Program-made: the position numbers and the translations under genes | Notes under the pieces: generated by a model | The model's input: only the letters and a program-made list of their open reading frames with translations | What the model was told of the DNA's origin: nothing | Database searches by the model: none | Part shown: piece after piece, positions 1 through 8,276 of the stretch | Layout of the letters: each line of letters opens with the position of its first letter | Position numbering within the stretch: the stretch's first letter is position 1 | Origin: Litorimonas haliclonae | GTDB taxonomy: Bacteria; Pseudomonadota; Alphaproteobacteria; Caulobacterales; Maricaulaceae | Direction of reading: 5' to 3' | NCBI RefSeq assembly: GCF_965138505.1 | Contig: NZ_CBCSCO010000001.1 | Span: forward strand, 248,001 to 312,000 | Length of the DNA stretch: 64,000 nt

Positions 1-88
1 CTTCCGTCGGGCCGAAATGCACGGCAGATAAAACGCCGTCTTTCACCGCGTGGTCGCGGCGGTCAACTTTTGAAATAGGGGGCATCAT
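1..88 (-). CDS. N-terminus of an unidentified protein, cut by the window edge
   Basis: Only the first 29 codons are visible, starting MMPPISKVDRRD and reading VLSAVHFGPTE at the window edge. The start overlaps the stop of the metallophosphatase upstream (ATGATG, with the TGA at 87-85), so the two genes are probably translationally coupled. The short stretch resembles the lead-in of alpha/beta hydrolases, where a beta strand precedes the oxyanion HG motif, but the motif itself lies outside the window. This is a guess and no function is assigned. Confidence 0.4.
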   Translation of the reverse strand, partial: MMPPISKVDRRDHAVKDGVLSAVHFGPTE

Positions 89-753
89 TTTTCTGATCGC
101 TGTTGGTATTCTGCGTAAACCTCATCCAAAGGGCGGAAGGTCAAATTGTCAGAATACCAAGCCCCTGTATCAAGGAAGTAACGATTACCAAGCCAGCGGG
201 CCGAATCCAGCGGGGTATGACCGTGGACGGTAAAATCGACGCCTTTAACTTTTGTCTTTTTGCGATTTCGGAGAACGCGGCGTCCCCAAAGCATAGTAGT
301 CCGGCTTTTTTCCTTATCCCGCGTCTTTCGCCAGGAGGTTCCGTCGGGTTCGGCGTGGCAAATACCGACGCGGTAAGCATCTGATTTAACCGTCAGAGAG
401 ACAGGTTGTTTGGCAAGTGTCTTCGCCCATTTCTTTTGGTCTTTACGAGGTATTTTGCCGAGCCACTTTCCATTATTCCGAGCCCAGTCTTTGAGACTTC
501 CTGACTGAACCGCCTCGACCATCATTTCTTCATGATTGCCGAGCACCATGAAGAACCACTTTTTTTTCAAAAGATTCAGACATTTGAGACTGTCCGGGCC
601 GCGATTGATTATATCGCCGACAGAAAATAGACGGTCGGACTTCTTATCAAAGCTGTGCGCTTTCATCTCGGCCTTCAGCAAATCATAGCGGCCATGAATG
701 TCGCCCACGACAAAGTCTCGGCCCTTTTTATTTTTGGCGATCAGTTTGTGCAT
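85..753 (-). CDS. Metallophosphoesterase, PPP/ApaH-like protein phosphatase family
   Basis: A 222-residue calcineurin-like phosphoesterase. The metal-binding signatures of the PPP family are in order: GDIHG (17-21), GDIINRGPDS (46-55), GNHE (72-75), a His in ICHAEP (about 133) and HGHT (177-180). Members of this family dephosphorylate Ser/Thr phosphoproteins or cleave diadenosine tetraphosphate; the substrate cannot be told here. No signal peptide is seen, so it is probably cytoplasmic. It follows the enoyl-CoA hydratase-like gene by 21 bp on the same strand and has no obvious Shine-Dalgarno, so it may depend on the upstream operon for expression. The function is apparently unrelated to the acyl-CoA genes. 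Confidence 0.85.
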   Translation of the reverse strand: MHKLIAKNKKGRDFVVGDIHGRYDLLKAEMKAHSFDKKSDRLFSVGDIINRGPDSLKCLNLLKKKWFFMVLGNHEEMMVEAVQSGSLKDWARNNGKWLGKIPRKDQKKWAKTLAKQPVSLTVKSDAYRVGICHAEPDGTSWRKTRDKEKSRTTMLWGRRVLRNRKKTKVKGVDFTVHGHTPLDSARWLGNRYFLDTGAWYSDNLTFRPLDEVYAEYQQRSEK

Positions 754-774
754 GAAGGATGGGTTGGCTTATTC

Positions 775-1476
775 CTAAACGGCGTGAATTTTCTCCGGGT
801 CAAGATCATCCTTAATCGCCTGATCCAGAACCGCAAAGACTTCTTTACGAGACCGCTTCTTTGTATTGGCAAAAGCCGTCATATTCAGCTGTGAGAACAT
901 TTGCCCCGCGAGTTGTCCCGCCATTGGCATTTGATCGGCCGGGACGATACGGTCAATGAAGCCCGCATGCATAGCGCCCTTAGGATTGAATATTTCGGCA
1001 TTGATAACGCACCGGTTGAAATAATTCTTCGCCAAGCGATAGCGGCCCAATTCGATGCCAAAATTATGCATGGTCATACCGATAAGGGTTTCGTTCAAAC
1101 CGACTTTATACTCACCATCTGCAATCATGCGGTAATCACAAGCCAGAAGGAGGAATGCCCCCATCGCAATTGTGTGGCCTGTGGAGAGCGCAATAACAGG
1201 GCGCGGAAATTCCAGAATACGCCGCGCCAATTTTGAGCCGAGCGACGTCAAAGTCATCGCCTCTTTCGGCCCAGCCTGCATTTCCTTGAGGTTAAACCCG
1301 CCAGAAAACATCCCGTCGCGACCCGTCAAAATAACAATCGCTTCGTCCTTTTCGGCTTTATCAAAGGCATCATTCAATTCACCGATCATAGCGGTGGAGA
1401 GGACATTGGCTTTGCCGTCATCCATGGCGATTGTGGCGACATTTCCGTCGAGGGTATAGGTTACGAGATCAGTCAT
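775..1476 (-). CDS. Enoyl-CoA hydratase/isomerase (crotonase) family protein
   Basis: A 233-residue crotonase-fold protein. The start at MTDLVTYTL is preferred to an ATG 10 codons upstream because AAAAGGAA lies just before it and the family begins there. The oxyanion-hole region FSGGFNLKEM is present. Crotonase uses two catalytic glutamates. The second is present (GLNE, before LIGM), but at the position of the first (rat Glu144, in GGGCEL) this protein has Phe in AMGAFLLL. Ordinary hydration of enoyl-CoA is therefore doubtful; isomerase, hydrolase or other crotonase chemistry is possible. It follows two acyl-CoA dehydrogenase genes on the same strand, so a role in acyl-CoA breakdown is likely. 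Confidence 0.85.
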   Translation of the reverse strand: MTDLVTYTLDGNVATIAMDDGKANVLSTAMIGELNDAFDKAEKDEAIVILTGRDGMFSGGFNLKEMQAGPKEAMTLTSLGSKLARRILEFPRPVIALSTGHTIAMGAFLLLACDYRMIADGEYKVGLNETLIGMTMHNFGIELGRYRLAKNYFNRCVINAEIFNPKGAMHAGFIDRIVPADQMPMAGQLAGQMFSQLNMTAFANTKKRSRKEVFAVLDQAIKDDLDPEKIHAV

Positions 1477-1495
1477 TTCATATTTCCTTTTTAAT

Positions 1496-1624
1496 CCTTC
1501 TCCCATGGGGAGAAGGTGGCCCCGAATGGGGGCGGATAAGGGGCTCCGAATTTAACGACAGCATTCCCTAAAGAGTATGGACCCCCTCACCCACCCTTCG
1601 GGCCTCCTCTCCCCATAGGAGAGG
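1496..1624. repeat. Intergenic pair of short palindromes (REP-like element)
   Basis: Two GC-rich dyads flank the gap between the acyl-CoA dehydrogenase and hydratase-like genes. One is at 1496-1516 (CCTTCTCCC-ATG-GGGAGAAGG) and one at 1606-1624 (CCTCTCC-CCATA-GGAGAGG), with purine- and pyrimidine-rich sequence between. This layout is typical of dispersed intergenic repeats in Proteobacteria. No second copy is seen in this window, so repetitiveness is inferred from style only. It may attenuate or process the polycistronic mRNA. Confidence 0.5.
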
Positions 1625-1632
1625 GAAATTAT

Positions 1633-2796
1633 TTACAAACTCCGGCCAATCAAGACTTTCATGATTTCGTTTGTGCCGCCGTAAATCCGCTGGACGCGGC
1701 TGTCGCGATACATGCGGCCAATGCGGTATTCATTCATGAAGCCGTAGCCGCCATGGAGTTGGAGACAGCGGTCAATGACTTCGCATTCTTTGTCCGTGAC
1801 CCAATATTTCGCCATGGACGCTGTCACCGTGTCGAGTTCCCCTTTGAGATGTTTCGCGGCGCAGTCATAGACAAATGTCTTGGCGATTTTGACGATGGTT
1901 TTGCACTCGGCCAATTCGAACTGCGTGTTCTGGAAATTGATAATCGGCTTTCCGAAGGCCTGTCGCTCTTTGCAATATTCAATGGTAAGGCGAAGCGCCT
2001 CTTCCATCTGCGCCACGCCTTGAACGGCAATGTTAAGGCGCTCTTGCGGTAGCTCTTTCATGAGCTGGATGAAGCCGTGTCCCGGCTCCGGGCCGAGAAG
2101 CGCGTCAGCGGGGACCTTCATATCATCAAAGAACAGCTCGGCTGTGTCTTGCGCGTCCATCCCGACCTTGTCGAGAATGCGGCCGCGGCGGAAACCTTCG
2201 AGGTCATCCGTTTCAACAACGAAGAGCGATTTGGACATTTTGCCTTCGCCGCCCGTATCGGCGACGATGACAACCAAGTTCGACGTGCCGCCATTGGTGA
2301 TGAAGGTTTTTGAGCCATTGATAACCCAGCCATTGCCGTCTTTTTTGGCGGTGGTTTTGACGTTTTGAAGATCTGACCCTGTGCCCGGTTCGGTCATGGC
2401 GATAGACCCGACCAGTTCGCCGGAGGCCATACGCGGAAGCCATTTTTGTTTCTGCTCTTCCGTGCCGTAATGCAGGATATAAGGCGCAACGATCGCGTTA
2501 TGGAGCGACAAGCCAAAGCCGTCCACATCGGCGCGGGGCAGCTCTTCCATGATAATCATTTCGTGGCGATAATCTCCGCCGCCCCCGCCGTATTCTTCGG
2601 GAATAGCCGCGTTTAAGAGACCCATCTGGCCAGCCATATTCCAATATTTCCGGTCCACTTTTTTATTCTTGCGGAAACTTTCGGAATGCGGCGCCATTTC
2701 ACGCGCGTAGAAACCGTGAACGGCCTCGCGGAAGATGTTGATATCCTCCTCGTCATACCAATCGGGGTTTTTGAAATCGAGTACGTTGTCGGCCAT
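1633..2796 (-). CDS. Acyl-CoA dehydrogenase, long-chain/isovaleryl type
   Basis: A 387-residue FAD-dependent acyl-CoA dehydrogenase that would desaturate acyl-CoA at C2-C3 and pass electrons to ETF. Family signatures are visible: AMTEPGTGSDLQ, RQAFGKPI, QLHGGYGFM and the C-terminal RIYGGTNEIMK. The Gly in YGGTNE stands where medium-chain enzymes carry their catalytic Glu (YEGT). That is the pattern of mammalian LCAD and isovaleryl-CoA dehydrogenase, whose base lies on an internal helix; here the likely candidates are the glutamates in AQMEEAL. It belongs to the same-strand series with the larger dehydrogenase upstream and the crotonase downstream. Substrate is unknown; a fatty or branched acyl-CoA is most likely. 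Confidence 0.93.
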   Translation of the reverse strand: MADNVLDFKNPDWYDEEDINIFREAVHGFYAREMAPHSESFRKNKKVDRKYWNMAGQMGLLNAAIPEEYGGGGGDYRHEMIIMEELPRADVDGFGLSLHNAIVAPYILHYGTEEQKQKWLPRMASGELVGSIAMTEPGTGSDLQNVKTTAKKDGNGWVINGSKTFITNGGTSNLVVIVADTGGEGKMSKSLFVVETDDLEGFRRGRILDKVGMDAQDTAELFFDDMKVPADALLGPEPGHGFIQLMKELPQERLNIAVQGVAQMEEALRLTIEYCKERQAFGKPIINFQNTQFELAECKTIVKIAKTFVYDCAAKHLKGELDTVTASMAKYWVTDKECEVIDRCLQLHGGYGFMNEYRIGRMYRDSRVQRIYGGTNEIMKVLIGRSL

Positions 2797-2823
2797 GTGG
2801 TCTTTCCCTTTTTTATATTTTCA

Positions 2824-2841
2824 CCCGGCCACGCGGCCGGG
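2824..2841. other. Intercistronic GC hairpin
   Basis: CCCGGCC-ACGC-GGCCGGG forms a perfect 7-bp stem with a 4-base loop in the 67-bp gap between the two acyl-CoA dehydrogenase genes. No T-run follows on either strand, so it is not a clean intrinsic terminator. A partial attenuator or an mRNA processing/stabilising element is more likely. Confidence 0.5.
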
Positions 2842-2863
2842 CGAGTTATTCTTATATTTTAAT

Positions 2864-4654
2864 TTAAAACGCCGCTTCTTCGAGGGCCATAACAGGCTCA
2901 GCGCCTGTTTTGATTTTCGCGAGGTGGGCATCGAGCATTGGCAGCATACGGAGCATGAAGAAACGCCCTGTAATGAGTTTGTTCGGATAAAACTTCTCAT
3001 TCGACCCTTCATCGATTTTCGCTTGGGCGACGACGGCCATTCGCGCCCACATGTAAGCCAATGTCGCCAGACCCATCATGTGCATGTAATCGACAGAGCC
3101 AGCGCCCGCATTATTCGGATCGGACATACCGTTTTGCATCAACCACATGGTGGCTTCGGTCAGTTTTTTCTGGGCCCCGCCAAGACCGTCCATGAATTCG
3201 GACAGATTTTCATTATCTTTGTTCTCTTTCAGGAATTCGCCAATTTCAGAGTTGAGCGCCATCAGAGCGCGTCCACCATTGCGGGCCAGTTTCCGGCCCA
3301 CAAGGTCGAGAGCCTGCACGCCGTTGGCGCCTTCATAGATCAAGGCGATACGGTTATCGCGAACAAACTGGCTCATGCCCCACTCTTCAATAAAGCCGTG
3401 ACCGCCAAAGATTTGCTGGCAATCAATCGTCGTCTTCATCGACACATCTGTGAGATAGCCTTTTATAACCGGGGTCAGAAGACCGAGATAATCATCGGAT
3501 TTTTCAACAAGTTTTTCATCGTCTGAATGCTTCTCGATGTCCTCTTGCTTAGCGGCCCAGTAAAGGAGCGCGCGGCCCGCTTCGTTAAAGGCTTTGGTTT
3601 CCATCAACATACGGCGGACATCAGGGTGAACGATAATAGGGTCGGCGGGCTTATCTTCTTCTTGCGGTCCAGCCAAGGAGCGGCCTTGCAGACGGTCTTT
3701 AGCGTAGATAGCGGCATTTTGATAAGCGACTTCGGATTGGCCAAGACCTTGGAGGCCAACGCCAATACGGGCTTCGTTCATCATCACGAACATGACCCGA
3801 AGGCCCTTGTTCTCTTCCCCAATCAGATAACCTTCGGCGTCGTCGTAGTTCATCACGCAAGTTGAATTGCCGTGAATGCCCATTTTCTCTTCAATAGAGC
3901 CACAGGACACAGCGTTTCGCTCTCCCGGATTTTCATTCTCGTCGAGTTTGAACTTCGGTACGATAAAGAGTGAAATACCTTTGGTGCCCGCAGGGGCACC
4001 TTCGATACGGGCCAGCACAAGGTGGACAATATTTTCAGACATATCATGTTCGCCAGCAGAGATGAAAATCTTCTGACCGGAAATTTTATAAGTGCCGTCA
4101 CCATTTGGAACAGCTTTTGTTTTAAGCAGCCCCAAATCCGTGCCGCAATGCGGCTCGGTCAAGTTCATCGTCCCGGTCCAATCCCCGGCGATCATTTTCG
4201 GCAGATAAGTCTGCTTCTGCTCTGGCGTTCCGCTGCTCATAATGGCTTTGATCGCGCCGCCAGTCAGGCCCGGATACATAGCAAACGCCATATTGGAGGA
4301 CGTCCACATTTCAGACGCGGCAATGCCCAACATACCCGGCATACCTTGCCCGCCAAATTCCGGATCGAGAGACAATCCAGTCCAGCCATTTTCGGTCATT
4401 TGCTTAAACGCGTCTTTGAAACCGGTTGGGGTTGTGACAGACCCGTCTTCGTGACGTGTACACCCTTCGTGGTCGCCCACAGCATTGAGCGGCGTTAGGA
4501 CTTCTTCGGCGAATTTCGCACTCTGCTCCAGCACAGCGTCTGCAAGGTCGCGATCTACTTCGGAAAAAGCTTCATAGGATTGCAGATCTTCGAAGCCTAG
4601 AACCTCGTGCAAGAGGAACTGCATATCGCGAATGGGGGCTTTATAACTTGGCAT
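2864..4654 (-). CDS. Acyl-CoA dehydrogenase with N- and C-terminal extensions (DmdC/FadE-like)
   Basis: A 596-residue member of the large acyl-CoA dehydrogenase subfamily. An extra N-terminal domain (MPSYKAPIRDMQFLL) precedes the fold and a C-terminal helical domain follows it. The core shows NLTEPHCGTDLG, the flavin-binding GQKIFISAGEHD and the active-site segment ALIYEGANGVQALDL, where the Glu after IY is the expected catalytic base. This subfamily includes DmdC, the methylmercaptopropionyl-CoA dehydrogenase of marine alphaproteobacteria, and many fatty acyl-CoA dehydrogenases. No other dmd gene is in the window, so a general acyl-CoA role is safer. It lies 32 bp downstream of the merR gene, as the first enzyme of the operon. 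Confidence 0.93.
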   Translation of the reverse strand: MPSYKAPIRDMQFLLHEVLGFEDLQSYEAFSEVDRDLADAVLEQSAKFAEEVLTPLNAVGDHEGCTRHEDGSVTTPTGFKDAFKQMTENGWTGLSLDPEFGGQGMPGMLGIAASEMWTSSNMAFAMYPGLTGGAIKAIMSSGTPEQKQTYLPKMIAGDWTGTMNLTEPHCGTDLGLLKTKAVPNGDGTYKISGQKIFISAGEHDMSENIVHLVLARIEGAPAGTKGISLFIVPKFKLDENENPGERNAVSCGSIEEKMGIHGNSTCVMNYDDAEGYLIGEENKGLRVMFVMMNEARIGVGLQGLGQSEVAYQNAAIYAKDRLQGRSLAGPQEEDKPADPIIVHPDVRRMLMETKAFNEAGRALLYWAAKQEDIEKHSDDEKLVEKSDDYLGLLTPVIKGYLTDVSMKTTIDCQQIFGGHGFIEEWGMSQFVRDNRIALIYEGANGVQALDLVGRKLARNGGRALMALNSEIGEFLKENKDNENLSEFMDGLGGAQKKLTEATMWLMQNGMSDPNNAGAGSVDYMHMMGLATLAYMWARMAVVAQAKIDEGSNEKFYPNKLITGRFFMLRMLPMLDAHLAKIKTGAEPVMALEEAAF

Positions 4655-4686
4655 TGGTTTTCCTTTTAATGTCTACGTAACGGAAT

Positions 4687-5223
4687 CTAAGTGTGTTTGG
4701 GAGCGGCAAAATCGTCGGCCTGGTAGTCAAAGCTGTAGCCCTGCCCGCCGTCTGAATGGGCAAAGCTCTTTTTAAAAGCCGCTTCGTATCTGGCGGCAAG
4801 GTTCTCTACGCTTGGTTCTTCTTCGGTTTGGGCGAGATGCTCGTCAATAATTTCTACAATTTCGGAAAGGTCGCGCGCCATAATATCAATATCTTCACGT
4901 CGACGTTTTAGACCGCGTAATACAGCCTGGAAGTTGGACTTTCGGTTTTCCAGCTCCTCTCGATCCGAGACCTTACCTTCGGTGACATCCAGAACAGCTT
5001 TAATATCGTCGAGGGAGAAGCCCATTCTCTTGGCCCGCATAATGCGTTCGAAGCGCGCCCTATCAGCCGCGCTATAAAGCCTTGTCCCGGCCTCATCGCG
5101 ATCCGGGCTGAGAAGACCTTTACTCTCATAAAACCGCAGAGTTCGAGCTGTAACATCAAACATATCGGCAAATTGGCGAATACCCCAATTGGCGCTTTTT
5201 GCTGGATGTGTATCGGTTGTCAT
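4687..5223 (-). CDS. MerR-family transcriptional regulator of the acyl-CoA operon
   Basis: A 178-residue MerR regulator. The winged-helix N-terminus is clear (WGIRQFADMFDVTARTLRFY, then ESKGLLSPDRDEAGTRLY), followed by a dimerisation helix rich in Arg and Glu and a tail without a cysteine metal site. The start MTTDTH is chosen over a longer reading frame because the extra N-terminus would be translated across the palindromic operator at 5236-5253 and does not match the family. Its position at the head of the acyl-CoA dehydrogenase genes is like LiuR-type MerR proteins, which control branched-chain acyl-CoA breakdown in Proteobacteria. Autoregulation through the upstream palindrome is inferred. 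Confidence 0.85.
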   Translation of the reverse strand: MTTDTHPAKSANWGIRQFADMFDVTARTLRFYESKGLLSPDRDEAGTRLYSAADRARFERIMRAKRMGFSLDDIKAVLDVTEGKVSDREELENRKSNFQAVLRGLKRRREDIDIMARDLSEIVEIIDEHLAQTEEEPSVENLAARYEAAFKKSFAHSDGGQGYSFDYQADDFAAPKHT

Positions 5224-5235
5224 AATGGCCCTATA

Positions 5236-5253
5236 GTTTACGTTGACGTAAAC
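5236..5253. promoter_or_regulatory. Palindromic MerR operator candidate
   Basis: GTTTACGT-TG-ACGTAAAC is a perfect 8-bp inverted repeat ending 13 bp before the merR start codon, and a further ACGTCAA runs on from its right arm. MerR proteins bind such dyads inside their own promoters. A weaker relative (TTACGTAGA) lies between merR and the acyl-CoA dehydrogenase gene. The element most likely controls the merR-acyl-CoA operon. Confidence 0.65.
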
Positions 5254-5319
5254 GTCAATAACATATTTTTCCTGATTAAATACGACGACCAATAGCTTTT
5301 GACGCAAAAGGTTAACGCC

Positions 5320-5334
5320 TTAACCACGTGTTAA
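5320..5334. promoter_or_regulatory. CtrA box (TTAA-N7-TTAA) upstream of the podJ-like gene
   Basis: TTAACCACGTGTTAA matches the full CtrA recognition motif with the exact 7-base spacing. It lies in the divergent region between merR and the podJ-like gene, about 90 bp upstream of the latter. A CcrM methylation site (GATTC, GANTC type) follows at 5371-5375. CtrA and GcrA/CcrM drive cell-cycle genes in this group of bacteria, so cell-cycle control of the polarity factor is inferred. Confidence 0.7.
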
Positions 5335-5420
5335 CTACGTTGGGGCCATTTTGACCTAGAGGGCATGGGTGATTCTAAATTTCTCATGGCATGTGGGACA
5401 CACAAAATTTTGAGTACTTA

Positions 5421-8276
5421 ATGAGCCAGTCATCAGGAGAGAGCCAAAAGAACAAAGCGCCCGACAAATCGGCGTCTAAAGCGGCTGCCTCACCCTCACC
5501 TGAAAAATCAAAAGCCAAAACCAAAAAACCGTCTTCACGCAAAAAAACAGTATCAAAGACAGCGCCTAAGAAATCGTCGCCGAAAAAGATGACCATGGCA
5601 GAAATGCAGTCCTCTTTGAAATCGCTTGAGACTCGAATGAAGCGCGCCGACACGCTCACCCGTAAAAGCGTTAAGACACTGGAAGGCGTTGTAGAAAGTT
5701 TAGACGCCCGCACCCAAAAAGATAACGAAACACAAAAATCTGCCTTGTCACGCCGGGTTGGCCGCCTTTCCAACGATTTGGAGGAAGGCCTCGCCACGAC
5801 CCGAGTCGAAATCAAAGCGGCGCTCGCCTCTGCTCTGGCCAATCCCAACCCTTCTGACGTTGAAGCGGCGGTTGCTCGGGCCATATCTCGCTTGAATGAT
5901 ACAGAGACATCCCAAGCTCAGGCAATAGCCAAAATCAATCGACATTTGGCCAATTTGGCGAAAGCCGTCGAAGATCGAATTGTCACAGACCAAATCGCGG
6001 CGACCGAAGCGCTTCACCGTGTTCAAACCCAGCTTTCAGACCAAATAGAGTCTGTGGAATCAGAATCTGCCAAAGCCATAGGGACTATTGGCGGAAAGGT
6101 TGCCACGCTATCCGAAGCCTTGGAAGCGCGCCAGTCCCGCATGGATGCCTCTCTGGCTGAAAAAGTGTCCGACCTCGCCGCTCAAACACAAGCTGAGTTT
6201 GATAAAAAAACAAATTCCATGGAAGAGCGGATCAAATCGCTCGAAGCCGCTGAACGCGAAGCTGCCTTGCAACGCCCGGATGGAATGTCTGCAGAGATAT
6301 CTGCCAATGTCTCAGCCCTATCAGGACAAATCGAAACGCTTCAAACCCGGCTTGACGAGATAGATGCCAGCTTTACCGCTTTGCAGGCCCAGACAGACAT
6401 TATGGGGCAGGATTTAGTCAAAACCCAAGCCCAGTTGCAAGACGCGCAATCTCATAATCAAAACGTGCCTCAAAATTCCGGTGGAGCGCAGGCTCAAACG
6501 CCGCCTCCCCCTTATCCGTCCGAACAGGCGACGCAAACGCCCCGCCCCCACGCAGCGCCTAGTCCGTCCCGCGTGAGCAATGTCGTCAATATGGTTCCAG
6601 CGTCTCAGCCTTCGGCAAACCCTTACAGTCAAAGCGCCTCTGGTGAACAGTCGGCGCTAGCGGCACATGAGCCCGTTGAGTTCGATCCCTCCAGCTACCA
6701 CCAAGCCAATCCCTACGCTCAACCGAACATGCCGCAAATGATGCAGCAATCCGCGGCGACGGCTTTTACCCAGCCTGAATTCGCGCCTGAATTAACGCCA
6801 GAAGCCGAAGAATACCCTGTAAATGAACCCCCAGCCTATATGGCGGAGGCTTACTCAGAAGAAGGCTGTTCTCAGGAAGCGTATACTCAAGATTCTTATT
6901 CGGGCGAAAACTACCGCAATGTTGAATCTATGCCGGCAGGCGATCCTCTTTTGCCCTATGCCGACCCGGCCTATGCTGAAAACGGATCTCAACCCGGTCA
7001 CGAACCGTTAGAGACCGTTCGCATTGGCGAGACTGGCAAGAGCCGGAAAAGCCGCCGTAAAGAGAGAAAAGCTAAAAACACTGAGTCCGCATCGGGAGGG
7101 TCTTCTCTTTTGACAGCCCGAAACTTGCGCGTTGCAGCGCTGGCCACCGGCCTGACCCTTGTCACGCTATTTATCGTCAAATCTTTTTTGACGGATGACT
7201 CTGATAATCCGGTTGCCTTGCAACCAAAAGCTCCAAGCTCGTCTGTCGAACAATCATTAAATCAGGCTCCTACTCCGCCTGACCTTATGACAGAGGAGCC
7301 CCTCTCGACGGAATCGATGGTTCCAGGAACTCCAGCTTTAGAGACCTCACCACAAGAAACTTCGGCGCCTAATAGTCAGGGCGCCCCTCAAGCGGAACCG
7401 ACAGCCCCTATCGGAACTTATGAAGACACCGCGATGCCGGCAATTTCTGAAGGCGGCATTAGCACTCTGGAATCCGCGGCTCAAAACGGTGACGCCGTGG
7501 CTCAGCTCCAGCTTGGCCTATCTTACCTCGAGCAAAACCGCGTCACTGACGGCGTAGACCTTATTCGTTCAGCCTCACAAACTCTACCTGCCGCGCAGTA
7601 CCGTCTTGCCAAGCTATATGAAAACGGGATTGGAGTTGAAAAAGATACATCCCTCGCTCGCGACCTAACCGAACGCGCCGCCCGGGCCGGTAATCGCATC
7701 GCAATGCATGATCTTGCCATCTTTTACGCTTACGGAAACGGAGATGTCTCTGTCGATATGGAAACCGCCGCCGGGTGGTTCGCCAAAGCCGCAGAACGCG
7801 GCGTTGTCGATTCACAATTTAATCTCGCTATTTTGTTTGAAAATGGACAAGGCGTCGAGCAAAGCCTCCCTGACGCTTACTTCTGGTACTCTGTTGCTGG
7901 TAAGCAAGGTGATCAAACAGCCGCCGCCCGAATTTCTGCCCTAGAAGGGCAAATGTCCCAAAGCGATGTTGAGGCCGCCAAAACCCGCGTTGCGAGCTTT
8001 AGTCCTGTTCAAATCAATGCTGCCGCGAACGGAATTTTTAAAGATCTACCCTGGTCCAAAACTGGCCCCACAGCCGCCGCGCAAAGCAAAGCAGAAATCA
8101 CAGAAGCTCAAACCCTATTAACAGACATGGGTTTTGATATTGGTCCGGCAGACGGCATAATGGGAGAAAGAACCCGCAGCGCCATTCTAAGCTTTCAGCG
8201 CGCCAACAACCTTTCTGAAACCGGACAAGTCAACAGCGCACTCATCGAGCGTCTGGAAAATGCCAGTAGAGCCTGA
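5421..8276 (+). CDS. podJ: PodJ-like polar organelle localization factor
   Basis: A 951-residue single-pass membrane protein with the domain order of Caulobacter PodJ. A Lys/Ser/Pro-rich start is followed by a long cytoplasmic coiled coil (about 60-340). A Pro/Gln/Tyr-rich disordered stretch leads to one membrane segment (about 568-590, VAALATGLTLVTLFIV). The periplasmic part holds Sel1/TPR-type repeats (about 686-840, with AQLQLGLSYL, AQYRLAKLYENGIGV and SQFNLAILFENGQGV) and a C-terminal peptidoglycan-binding domain (about 891-945, GFDIGPADGIMGERT). PodJ organises one cell pole for pili, holdfast and flagellar regulators. The start at MSQSSGESQ is uncertain; an ATG 10 codons upstream is in frame. 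Sequence identity in the disordered part cannot be judged, so the assignment rests on architecture and on the CtrA/GANTC promoter. Confidence 0.75.
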   Translation: MSQSSGESQKNKAPDKSASKAAASPSPEKSKAKTKKPSSRKKTVSKTAPKKSSPKKMTMAEMQSSLKSLETRMKRADTLTRKSVKTLEGVVESLDARTQKDNETQKSALSRRVGRLSNDLEEGLATTRVEIKAALASALANPNPSDVEAAVARAISRLNDTETSQAQAIAKINRHLANLAKAVEDRIVTDQIAATEALHRVQTQLSDQIESVESESAKAIGTIGGKVATLSEALEARQSRMDASLAEKVSDLAAQTQAEFDKKTNSMEERIKSLEAAEREAALQRPDGMSAEISANVSALSGQIETLQTRLDEIDASFTALQAQTDIMGQDLVKTQAQLQDAQSHNQNVPQNSGGAQAQTPPPPYPSEQATQTPRPHAAPSPSRVSNVVNMVPASQPSANPYSQSASGEQSALAAHEPVEFDPSSYHQANPYAQPNMPQMMQQSAATAFTQPEFAPELTPEAEEYPVNEPPAYMAEAYSEEGCSQEAYTQDSYSGENYRNVESMPAGDPLLPYADPAYAENGSQPGHEPLETVRIGETGKSRKSRRKERKAKNTESASGGSSLLTARNLRVAALATGLTLVTLFIVKSFLTDDSDNPVALQPKAPSSSVEQSLNQAPTPPDLMTEEPLSTESMVPGTPALETSPQETSAPNSQGAPQAEPTAPIGTYEDTAMPAISEGGISTLESAAQNGDAVAQLQLGLSYLEQNRVTDGVDLIRSASQTLPAAQYRLAKLYENGIGVEKDTSLARDLTERAARAGNRIAMHDLAIFYAYGNGDVSVDMETAAGWFAKAAERGVVDSQFNLAILFENGQGVEQSLPDAYFWYSVAGKQGDQTAAARISALEGQMSQSDVEAAKTRVASFSPVQINAAANGIFKDLPWSKTGPTAAAQSKAEITEAQTLLTDMGFDIGPADGIMGERTRSAILSFQRANNLSETGQVNSALIERLENASRA

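Noticed and set aside
5811..6026. Frames antisense to the podJ-like coiled-coil region
   Set aside because: They are shadows of the long plus-strand gene, whose heptad and repeat structure is coherent throughout.
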